Shown: positions 14,396 to 20,853 of the stretch, piece by piece
Numbering within the stretch: position 1 is the first letter of the stretch
Layout: each line of letters begins with the position of its first letter
From: Alphaproteobacteria bacterium
GTDB taxonomy: Bacteria; Pseudomonadota; Alphaproteobacteria; Bin95
Direction: 5' to 3'
Length of the DNA: 20,853 bases
Assembly (NCBI GenBank): GCA_022822125.1
Contig: JAJECF010000122.1
Coordinates: 1 to 20,853, forward strand
Translations under genes and position numbers: made by a program
The notes under the pieces: generated by a model
The model's database searches: none
The model's input: the letters and a program-made list of their open reading frames with translations, nothing else
Told to the model about the DNA's origin: nothing

Positions 14396-15262
14396 TTGGC
14401 CGTCGCCGCAGCGGAACGGCTCGCCGCCGGCCTGCCGGCCCTGGCGGTGGCCGCGCTCCGCGTGGCGGAAACGGTGAGCGCCGGCGCCCACGGGCTGCGC
14501 CGGCCGGGGCCCGGCTACGACTTCTGGCAGTTCCGCCTCTACCGCCCCGGAGACCCGGTGCGCGCCGTGGACTGGCGGCGCTCGGCGCGGGACGGCCGGG
14601 TGCTGGTCAGCGAGCGCGAGCGCGATGCGGCGCAGACCGTCTGGCTCTGGGAGGACCGCTCGGCGTCGATGGACTGGAGCGGCGCGCGGACGCGGGCGAC
14701 CAAGGCCGAGCGCGCCCGGCTGCTGGTCCTCGCGGCGGCGGCGCTGCTGATGCGCGCCGGCCACCAGGTCGCGCCGATCGGCCCCGCGCCCGGCCGCTAC
14801 CGCCATGAGCGGCGCCTCGGCGAGCTTTCGCTCGCGCTCGACCGCGCGCCGCCGGTCGCGGGCCTGCCGCGCGACCTCGGCTTCGGCAAATACGCCCAGG
14901 CGCTGCTGGTCGGCGATTTCCTGGACGGGGCGGGCGCGGTCGAGCCGCTGTTCCGCAGGCTGGCGGAGTCCGGCGTGCGCGGCCATGTCCTGCAGGTGCT
15001 GGACCCGGCGGAGATCGACCTGCCGATGCAGGGACGGCGGCGTTTCATGGGGCTGGAGGGCGAGGGCGAGCTTCTGGTGCGCCGCGTGGGAGGCCTCCGC
15101 GCCGCCTATCGCGAGCGGCTGGAGGCCCATAACGAGGCCTTGCGGCGCAATGCCGACAGGCTCGGCTGGACCCTGCTGCGGCACCGGACCGACGCGCCGC
15201 CTGTCTCGGCGCTGCTCGCGCTGGCCGGCCAGCTTGCCGAGAGGCCCGACCGGCCGTGCTGA
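14396..15262 (+). CDS. DUF58 domain protein (vWA-like partner of MoxR)
   Basis: A 288-residue DUF58 protein. The DUF58 core is YRPGDPVRAVDWRRSAR (residues 49-65), and LWEDRSASMDW at 84-94 contains DRSAS, matching the DxSxS metal site of vWA folds. The start is a TTG: the frame is closed by a TGA just upstream inside the MoxR gene, and relatives begin with a similar ERLAAGLPALAVAA segment. No clear ribosome binding site is present, so translation may depend on coupling with MoxR. The next gene starts before this one ends. It probably links the ATPase to the membrane proteins. Confidence 0.92.
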   Translation: MAVAAAERLAAGLPALAVAALRVAETVSAGAHGLRRPGPGYDFWQFRLYRPGDPVRAVDWRRSARDGRVLVSERERDAAQTVWLWEDRSASMDWSGARTRATKAERARLLVLAAAALLMRAGHQVAPIGPAPGRYRHERRLGELSLALDRAPPVAGLPRDLGFGKYAQALLVGDFLDGAGAVEPLFRRLAESGVRGHVLQVLDPAEIDLPMQGRRRFMGLEGEGELLVRRVGGLRAAYRERLEAHNEALRRNADRLGWTLLRHRTDAPPVSALLALAGQLAERPDRPC

Positions 15263-17946
15263 CGCTCGGCGCCATCGGTTTCGCGGCGCCGTGGTTCCTG
15301 CTCGCCCTGCTTGCCCTGCCGCTGGTGTGGCTGCTGCTCCGCATCACCCCGCCGCAGCCTGTCGCCACCCGCTTCCCCGCGATCCGGTTCCTGTTCGGGC
15401 TGAGGCAGGACGACGACACGAGCGAACGCACGCCGCCCTGGATGCTGCTGCTGCGGCTGCTGATCGCCGCGCTGCTGGTGCTGGCGGCCGCCCGGCCGAT
15501 CCTCGCGCCCGGCAGCCTGCTGGAAGGGCGGGGCGAGGTGCTGCTCGCCATCGACGACGGCTGGGCTTCGGCCCCGCAATGGCCGGCCATGCAGGCCGCC
15601 GCCCGCGCCGTGCTCGAGGAAGCCGCGCGGCGGGACCGCCCGGTGCGGCTGCTGACGACGGCGCCCGGTGCCGACGGCAGGCCGCCGGACGCCGTCGGAC
15701 CGCTTGCGGCCGGCGATGCCGCGGCCGCCGTCGCGGCGCTGCAGCCGAAGCCCTGGCCGACGGACCGCAGCGCCGCTGCGGCAGCGTTGCAGGCGCTCGG
15801 CCTGTCGGGGCCCGCGGCCGCCATATGGGTCAGCGACGGGCTTGAGGAAGGCGCGGCCGGCGGGTTCGCTGCGGTGTTGCAGCGCCTCGGCAGCCTGGAC
15901 CTGTTGCGCCCGGAGCCGGAAGCCCGCGCCCGGCTGCTGCGGCCGCCGGAACGCAAAGCCCGGCGGGTAACGGTCCGGGTGGAGCGGGCCGGGCTCCGGG
16001 CGGAGACGGTCACGGTCGAGGCGCTGGACGAGGAGGGCCTGCGGCTGGCCGCCCTCGAAGCCGTATTCGCGGAGGGCGAGGCCGCCGCGACCGCGACCGT
16101 CGAGCGCCCGGACGAGCTCCTGAACCGCGTCGCGCGCTTCCGCATCGCCGGCGAGGCCGGCGCCGGCGCCGCGGCGCTGGTCGGCAGCGACTGGCGCCGG
16201 CGCAAGGTCGGGCTGGCGGCGACGGGCGCGGCCGGCCATCCGCTGCTGGATGACGGGCATTATCTGCGCGCGGCGCTCGCCCCGTTCGCCACGGTGGAGG
16301 AGGCCCCGGTCGAGGAGCTTCTGGAGGCGGGCGTCAGCGCGCTGTTGGTGACCGACGCCGTGGAGATCGGGCGGTCGGCGCGCGACAGCCTGGCCGAATG
16401 GGTGGAGGCCGGCGGGGTGCTGCTGCGCTTTGCGGGGCCGCGGCTCGCCGAATCCGGCGCGGAGCTGCTGCCGACGCCGCTGCGCCGCGGCCGGCGCGAG
16501 CTGGGCGGCGCGCTCTCCTGGGCGCAGCCGCAGCGGCTCGGCGCCTTTTCCGGGGCCGGCCCGTTCGCCGGGCTGGAGCCGGCCGGCGACATCGCGGTGA
16601 CCCGCCAGGTGCTTGCCGAACCGGGCCCGGAGCTGGCGCAGCGAAGCTGGGCGGTGCTGGCGGACGGCACGCCCATCGTCACCGGCGCGCGCATGGGCGA
16701 GGGCTGGACGGCGCTGGTCCATACCTCCGCCAACGCCGACTGGTCCACGCTCGCCCTGTCCGGGCTTTATCCGCAAATGCTTGCGCGCCTTGCCGCTCTC
16801 GGCCGGGGGACGGTCGGGCTCGACGGGCCGCTGGAGCCGGCGCGGATGCTGGACGGGTTCGGGCGGTGGGCGGAGCCCGGCCCGGCCGTGATGCCGCTGT
16901 CCGGCGCCGCGCCGCCCGGCCCGTTCGCGCCGCCGGGCCTTTACGGGCGGGACGGGGGCTTCCGGGCGGTCAATCTCGGCGACGGCCTGGCCGCGCCGGC
17001 GCCGCTTGCAGGCTTGCCGCCGGGCGTGGTCGAGCGGGGCCTCGCGCCTGGCGGCGAGCGCCCGCTGGTCCCCTGGCTGCTGCTTGCCTGCCTGCTCCTC
17101 TTGCTGGCGGACGGGCTGGCCTCGCTCGCCTATCGCGGCTATCTGCCGCTCGGCGCGAAAGCGGCGCTGGCCGCCCTTCTGTTCGCCGGCTTCGGCGGCG
17201 GCGGATCGCAGGCGGAAGAGCCGTGGAAACTCGCCTCGGAACTGCATCTCGCCTATGTGCTGACCGGCGACGCCGAGGTGGATGAGACCAGCCGCGCCGG
17301 GCTCGCGGGCCTCAGCCGCGTGCTCGCCGAGCGGACCATGGTCGAGCCCGCCGCGCCGCAGGCGGTCGATGTGGAGCGGGACGAACTGGCCTTCTTCCCG
17401 ATGCTGTTCTGGCCGGTCGCCGCCAGCCAGCCGCCGCTCTCCGACAGGGCGCGGGCGCGGCTCGCCGACTATGTGGCGACCGGCGGCATGCTGGTGTTCG
17501 ACACCCGCGACAGCGGCGCCGTCGGGGGGCGCTTCGACGGCCGCGGGACAGCGATGACGCCGGAGCGCGAGCGCTTGAGGGAATTGCTGGCCGGCATGCG
17601 CGTGCCGCCGCTGACGGCCGTGCCGCCCGACCATGTGCTGACCCGGTCGTTCTACCTGCTCCAGAGCTTCGCCGGCCGCCATGCCGGCGGCCCGGTGTGG
17701 GTCGAGCGCGCGGCCTCGAGCCGCACCGACGGCGTGACCGGCTATCTGATCGGCGCGCATGACTGGGCGGCGGCCTGGGCCGAGGACGCCCACGGACGGC
17801 CCCTGTTCGCCGTCACCCCGGGCGGCGAGCGCCAGCGGGAAGAGGCGCGGCGCTTCGGCGTCAATCTCGTCATGCATGCGCTCACCGGCAACTACAAGGC
17901 CGACCAGGTGCATGTGCCCGCCATTCTGCGCCGGCTCGACGGATGA
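15256..17946 (+). CDS. DUF4159 membrane protein with BatA-type N-terminus
   Basis: An 896-residue inner-membrane protein. Residues 1-77 are the BatA/aerotolerance-type N-terminus with two membrane helices and the linker ITPPQPVATRFPAIRFLFGL. A vWA-like region follows, in which the metal motif is degenerate (IDDGWAS, 99-105). Two more hydrophobic segments lie at about 606-625 and 634-651. The C-terminal DUF4159 domain runs from about 655 (WKLASELHLAYVLTGD) to the end, with FFPMLFWPV and GGMLVFDTRD typical of it. The start is GTG, overlapping the DUF58 stop by seven bases. The fold suggests an extracytoplasmic domain held by a four-helix anchor; its ligand is unknown. Confidence 0.92.
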   Translation: MLTLGAIGFAAPWFLLALLALPLVWLLLRITPPQPVATRFPAIRFLFGLRQDDDTSERTPPWMLLLRLLIAALLVLAAARPILAPGSLLEGRGEVLLAIDDGWASAPQWPAMQAAARAVLEEAARRDRPVRLLTTAPGADGRPPDAVGPLAAGDAAAAVAALQPKPWPTDRSAAAAALQALGLSGPAAAIWVSDGLEEGAAGGFAAVLQRLGSLDLLRPEPEARARLLRPPERKARRVTVRVERAGLRAETVTVEALDEEGLRLAALEAVFAEGEAAATATVERPDELLNRVARFRIAGEAGAGAAALVGSDWRRRKVGLAATGAAGHPLLDDGHYLRAALAPFATVEEAPVEELLEAGVSALLVTDAVEIGRSARDSLAEWVEAGGVLLRFAGPRLAESGAELLPTPLRRGRRELGGALSWAQPQRLGAFSGAGPFAGLEPAGDIAVTRQVLAEPGPELAQRSWAVLADGTPIVTGARMGEGWTALVHTSANADWSTLALSGLYPQMLARLAALGRGTVGLDGPLEPARMLDGFGRWAEPGPAVMPLSGAAPPGPFAPPGLYGRDGGFRAVNLGDGLAAPAPLAGLPPGVVERGLAPGGERPLVPWLLLACLLLLLADGLASLAYRGYLPLGAKAALAALLFAGFGGGGSQAEEPWKLASELHLAYVLTGDAEVDETSRAGLAGLSRVLAERTMVEPAAPQAVDVERDELAFFPMLFWPVAASQPPLSDRARARLADYVATGGMLVFDTRDSGAVGGRFDGRGTAMTPERERLRELLAGMRVPPLTAVPPDHVLTRSFYLLQSFAGRHAGGPVWVERAASSRTDGVTGYLIGAHDWAAAWAEDAHGRPLFAVTPGGERQREEARRFGVNLVMHALTGNYKADQVHVPAILRRLDG

Positions 17947-20024
17947 ACGCGACCGACATCGCCTTTGCGCCGATGCTGCCCTGGTGGGCGCTCGGCGCTC
18001 TCGGCGCGGCGGCGCTGGCCGCGGCCGGGCTCGCCATCGCCCGCCGCGCGCCGGGCGGCCTGCTGCGCCTGCTGCTCTCGGCCCTGCTGCTGGCGGCGCT
18101 CGCGCGGCCCACCCTCGTCTCGGAACTGCGGGAGCAGGAGCGGGACGCGGCCGTCATCCTGGTGGACCGCTCCGGGAGCCAGGAGGCGGGCGGGCGGACC
18201 CGCATGACGGACGAGGCCCTGGATGCGCTGGAAAGCCGTCTGGACTTCCTGCCGCGCCACGATGTGCTGGTGGTGGAGACCGCAGGGGGCGGCGCGGAGG
18301 GGCCGGACCGGGGCACCGCGCTGCTCGGCGCGCTGCGCGAAGCCTGGGCGGCGGTGCCCGGGCGCCGGCGGGCCGGGGCCTTCCTCATCACCGACGGCCA
18401 GGTCCACGATGCGGCTGCTGCCGCCGGCCTTGAGGAGATGGGGCCGGTCCATGCGCTGCTGACCGGCGATCCCGACAAGGACGGGGACCGGCGGCTGTCG
18501 GTCCGGGCGGCGCCGGCCTACGGCATTGTCGGCAGGGATGTCGAGATCGAGCTTCTGGTGGAGGACCTGGGTCCGGAAGGCGCGGGGCGGGGCGGGGCGC
18601 TGGTTTCGATCTCGGCGGACGGGCGCCTGCTCAGGACGGCCGGCGTCGTCCTCGGCCGCGCCGAGCGCGTCGCCCTTCCCATCGAGCATGCCGGCGACAC
18701 GGTGTTCGAATTCGGGGTGGAGCCGGGGCCGCGCGAGCTCAGCCTCGCCAACAACCGCGCCATCGCCACCGTGAACGGCGTGCGCGACCGCCTGAAAGTG
18801 CTCCTGGTGTCCGGGCGGCCCCATGCCGGCGAACGCGTCTGGCGCAACCTGCTGAAATCCGACCCGGCGGTGGACCTCATCCACTTCACCATCCTGCGCC
18901 CGCCCTACAAGCAGGACGCCACGCCCATCCGCGAGCTTGCGCTGATTTCCTTCCCCGTGCGCGAGCTTTTCGAGCAGCGGCTGACGGAATTCGACCTGGT
19001 CGTCTTCGACCGCTATGCGCGCCGGGGCGTGATCCCGCAGCTCTACCTCTCCAATGTCGCCGACTATGTGCGCGGCGGCGGGGCGCTGCTCGACGCCGCC
19101 GGCCCCGGCTTCGCCTCGCGCGTGACGACGCTTTACGAATCGGCGCTGAGCGACGTCTATCCCGCCGGGCCGACCGGCCGCATCCTCGTCGCGCCGTTCC
19201 GCCCGGTTCCCACGGAGGTCGGGCGGCGCCATCCGGTCACCGGCCCGCTGGTCGCCGGGTCGGCGGAGCCGCGCTGGGGGCGCTGGTTCCGGCAGATCGA
19301 GGTGGAGCCGGAGCGCGGCCGGATCCTGCTGTCCGGGGCGGAGGGCCGGCCGCTTCTGCTGGTGGACCGGGTGGGCAACGGGCGCGTCGGCCTGCTTGCC
19401 AGCGACCAGGTGTGGCTGTGGGCGCGCGGCTATCAGGGCGGCGGGCCGCATGCGGAATTGCTGCGCCGCCTCGCCCACTGGCTGATGAAGGAGCCGGACC
19501 TGGAGGAAGACGCGCTGACGGCCGCCATCGCCGGCGGGCGGCTGCAGGTGGAGCGGCGCAGGGCGGAGGCCGGGCCCGAGCCGGTGACGGCGCTTGCGCC
19601 GGACGGGCGCACGCTCGCCGTCGAACTGGCCCCGGCCGGGCCCGGCCGCTGGCGGGGCGCGGTCGAGGCGGATGCGGTCGGGGTCTGGCAGGTGCGGTCG
19701 GGAGAGAAGACGGCGGTCGCGGGCGCCGCCGTCCGCAACCCGCTGGAATTCGAGGATCTGCGCCCGACCGCCGCCCGGCTCGCGCCGGTCGCCGGGGCCA
19801 CGGGCGGGCGCGTGCTGTGGCTCGCAAGGGAGGCCGTGCCGGAGGTGCGCGCCATCAGGCCCGGCGGGCGCACGGCCGGGCGCGGCTGGCTCGGGCTGCG
19901 CGACAACCGCGCCTACCGCGTGACCGGCATAGAGCGCACGCCGCTGCTGCCGCCCTGGCTGGCGCTGGCGCTCGGCGCGGCGCTGCTCGCCTGGCTCTGG
20001 CGCCGCGAGGGCCAGCGGGGATAG
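17943..20024 (+). CDS. Membrane protein with vWA-like and amidotransferase-like domains
   Basis: A 693-residue inner-membrane protein, last in the MoxR operon, with its ATG overlapping the previous stop by four bases. Two N-terminal membrane helices (about 13-33 and 40-56) are followed by a vWA-like domain with an intact metal site, DRSGS at 75-79. From about 284 (LKVLLVSGRPHAGE) to 490 there is a class I glutamine amidotransferase-like flavodoxin fold. I saw no obvious cysteine nucleophile, so it is probably non-catalytic. A C-terminal helix (about 669-688) ends with a basic tail. It is a common partner of DUF4159 proteins in alphaproteobacteria, with no assigned function. Confidence 0.88.
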   Translation: MNATDIAFAPMLPWWALGALGAAALAAAGLAIARRAPGGLLRLLLSALLLAALARPTLVSELREQERDAAVILVDRSGSQEAGGRTRMTDEALDALESRLDFLPRHDVLVVETAGGGAEGPDRGTALLGALREAWAAVPGRRRAGAFLITDGQVHDAAAAAGLEEMGPVHALLTGDPDKDGDRRLSVRAAPAYGIVGRDVEIELLVEDLGPEGAGRGGALVSISADGRLLRTAGVVLGRAERVALPIEHAGDTVFEFGVEPGPRELSLANNRAIATVNGVRDRLKVLLVSGRPHAGERVWRNLLKSDPAVDLIHFTILRPPYKQDATPIRELALISFPVRELFEQRLTEFDLVVFDRYARRGVIPQLYLSNVADYVRGGGALLDAAGPGFASRVTTLYESALSDVYPAGPTGRILVAPFRPVPTEVGRRHPVTGPLVAGSAEPRWGRWFRQIEVEPERGRILLSGAEGRPLLLVDRVGNGRVGLLASDQVWLWARGYQGGGPHAELLRRLAHWLMKEPDLEEDALTAAIAGGRLQVERRRAEAGPEPVTALAPDGRTLAVELAPAGPGRWRGAVEADAVGVWQVRSGEKTAVAGAAVRNPLEFEDLRPTAARLAPVAGATGGRVLWLAREAVPEVRAIRPGGRTAGRGWLGLRDNRAYRVTGIERTPLLPPWLALALGAALLAWLWRREGQRG

Positions 20025-20042
20025 GGAGCGCCCCTGCGGGAA

Positions 20043-20069
20043 TGTCATGAAGTGTCATGTTTTGTCATG
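20043..20069. repeat. TGTCATG heptamers at 10-base spacing, three units
   Basis: TGTCATG occurs at 20043, 20053 and 20063. The flank CCCCTGCGGGAA at 20031 recurs at 20477. It lies 19 bases after the end of the MoxR operon. No terminator with a T-run was found between the operon and this array. Confidence 0.85.
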
Positions 20070-20078
20070 TTTGTGCGT

Positions 20079-20387
20079 CCTTCGATACGCGGCTGGCGCC
20101 GCTACTCAGGATGAGGAGCAGGGGGAGCCGCCGCACCTCCATGCCCTCATCCTGAGTAGCCGACCGAAGGGGAGGCGTATCGAAGGACCTCACCGGCGGA
20201 GTCCCGGCCGCACGAAGCCCTTCGATACGCGCCCGCTGACGCGGTCGCTACTCAGGATGAGGAGAGAGGCGGCGGCACTGGCGCGCGATTTCCTCACCCT
20301 GAGTAGCGGCGCCAGCAGCGTATCGAAGGGCCGCCACCCCCCCTCTTTCCTCACCCTGAGTAGCGGCGTCAGCCGCGTATCGAAGGA
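20079..20387. repeat. Cluster of five REP-like palindromic units in mixed orientation
   Basis: Forward units (TTCGATACGCG ... GCTACTCAGGATGAGGA) lie at 20079-20117 and 20218-20263. Reverse units lie at 20145-20188, 20291-20330 and 20348-20387. The central part varies (GGCTGGCGCC, CCGCTGACGCGGTC, CAGCAGC) but stays self-complementary, so each unit can fold. The first unit and its 5' flank closely match the left edge of the array at 4931. Confidence 0.88.
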
Positions 20388-20456
20388 GCCTGTCCTGAGC
20401 TTGCCGAAGGAGCCTGCCCTGAGCCCGTCGAAGGAGCCTGTCCTGAGCTTGTCGAA
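20385..20456. repeat. 24-nt tandem repeat, three units
   Basis: GGAGCCTG.CCTGAGC with CTTG or CCCG, then .CGAA is repeated at 20385, 20409 and 20433 without gaps. It starts at the end of the last REP-like unit (GTATCGAAGGA) and can fold on itself (TTCGACAAGCTC / GAGCTTGTCGAA). A shortened inverted copy, TTCGACAGGCTCC, is at 20612-20624. Confidence 0.88.
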
Positions 20457-20488
20457 GGAGGCAGGCGACCGTGAGACCCCTGCGGGAA

Positions 20489-20529
20489 TGTCATGTTTTG
20501 TCATGAGGACCCCCGTAGATGTCATGTTC
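20489..20529. repeat. Second TGTCATG array and isolated copy
   Basis: TGTCATG occurs at 20489 and 20499 (10-base spacing) behind the same CCCCTGCGGGAA flank as at 20031. A further copy at 20520 sits in GATGTCATGTTC, the exact complement of GAACATGACATC in both 74-nt repeats. Bases 20530-20611 show nothing I can name. Confidence 0.8.
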
Positions 20530-20621
20530 ATCATGCGCAGGGGGCATATGCGATTGTCCTTTCGGGCATAGGCTCATCTTCCTGTTTCGTCCCGTTTCTT
20601 CCACCGCCGGCTTCGACAGGC

Positions 20622-20657
20622 TCCTTCGATACGCGCCCGCTGACGCGGTCGCTACTC
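20622..20657. repeat. REP-like unit truncated at its right end
   Basis: TCCTTCGATACGCGCCCGCT through GCTACTC matches the unit at 20218, but the expected AGGATGAGG is replaced by ATACCAACGG, the start of the next element. Confidence 0.85.
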
Positions 20658-20853
20658 ATACCAACGGTCGTTGATCGGAACCGATGGCGGAGACACTTTA
20701 CCGTCGCCCCGGCCGGAGCGGAGCGGAGAGCCGGGGCCCATCTCCCGCCGTTGCGGCATGCGGGACGGTCCGGAGATGGGCCCCGGATCAAGTCCGGGGC
20801 GACGATGTGAGGCTTGACGCGCTTTATGAGTCCATAGTCGAGGCCGCTGGTAT
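20658..20853. repeat. Possible miniature mobile element with inverted ends (window ends at its edge)
   Basis: The left end reads ATACCAACGGTC. The last 12 bases of the window, read in reverse complement, give ATACCAGCGGCC, a match at 10 of 12 positions. The left 32 bases recur at 9893. No coding sequence is present inside; the interior is mostly the palindromic block 20700-20805. Whether the element truly ends at 20853 cannot be seen. Confidence 0.45.
20700..20805. repeat. G+C-rich palindromic dispersed repeat, copy 2
   Basis: The ends CGTCGCCCCGG (20702-20712) and CCGGGGCGACG (20794-20804) are perfect 11-base inverted repeats. The block aligns with 6742-6850 over most of its length and lies inside the ATACCA-bounded element. 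Confidence 0.8.

Noticed and set aside
15106..17913. 935-codon minus-strand reading frame
   Set aside because: It is antisense to the DUF4159 gene, and the product is arginine/glutamine-rich with no recognisable domain.
17892..20048. 718-codon minus-strand reading frame
   Set aside because: It is antisense to the last gene of the MoxR operon and has a low-complexity product.
20047..20571. 174-codon plus-strand reading frame in the right repeat field
   Set aside because: It is made entirely of REP-like and 24-nt repeat translations.

Overview
The window looks like part of a chromosome from a G+C-rich alphaproteobacterium. Three things suggest this: the run DUF1285 - NUDIX CoA pyrophosphatase - DUF6111 - CCA-adding enzyme, the operon MoxR - DUF58 - DUF4159 - vWA/amidotransferase-like membrane protein, and the style of the dispersed repeats (short palindromes of the TTCGATACGCG...CTACTCAGGATGAGG type). 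Sampled 60-base stretches run from about 47% G+C in the sugar-transferase genes at the left (28/60 at 2161-2220) to about 87% in the right operon (52/60 at 16141-16200). The species is not identifiable by eye.

Layout. Bases 1-4456 are a cell-surface glycan/transferase patch. It holds the likely start of a transposase cut by the window edge, a GT2 glycosyltransferase (minus), an FkbM methyltransferase and a second GT2-like protein (plus), a small membrane-anchored coiled-coil protein (plus), and a GT4 glycosyltransferase (minus). Bases 4457-5356 hold no convincing gene. They are built from repeats: two 74-nt direct copies and a long array with a 42-base period. Bases 5357-6603 are a coupled pair, Uma2-type nuclease and dienelactone hydrolase (minus). 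Bases 6604-6891 contain a G+C-rich palindromic repeat. Bases 6892-9718 are an alpha/beta hydrolase preceded by a PlsB-like acyltransferase (minus). Bases 9968-10650 are a FitAB/VapBC-type toxin-antitoxin pair with a readable promoter and operator. Bases 10742-13284 are the tightly overlapping housekeeping run CCA transferase, DUF6111, NUDIX and DUF1285 (minus). Bases 13372-20024 are the four-gene MoxR operon (plus). Bases 20025-20853 are another repeat field.

How the genes work together. The MoxR operon probably encodes one envelope-associated AAA/vWA machine: a cytoplasmic ATPase, a vWA-like adaptor and two large inner-membrane proteins with vWA-like and other extracytoplasmic domains. The PlsB-like protein and the hydrolase next to it are probably co-transcribed and may act on lipids. 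The housekeeping run shares overlapping stops and starts. The most unusual material is in the two repeat fields, where a heptamer TGTCATG (or its complement) recurs every 10 bases directly beside palindromic repeat units. One such unit at the right end looks interrupted by a second, possibly mobile, element. No CRISPR array, tRNA or rRNA was seen.
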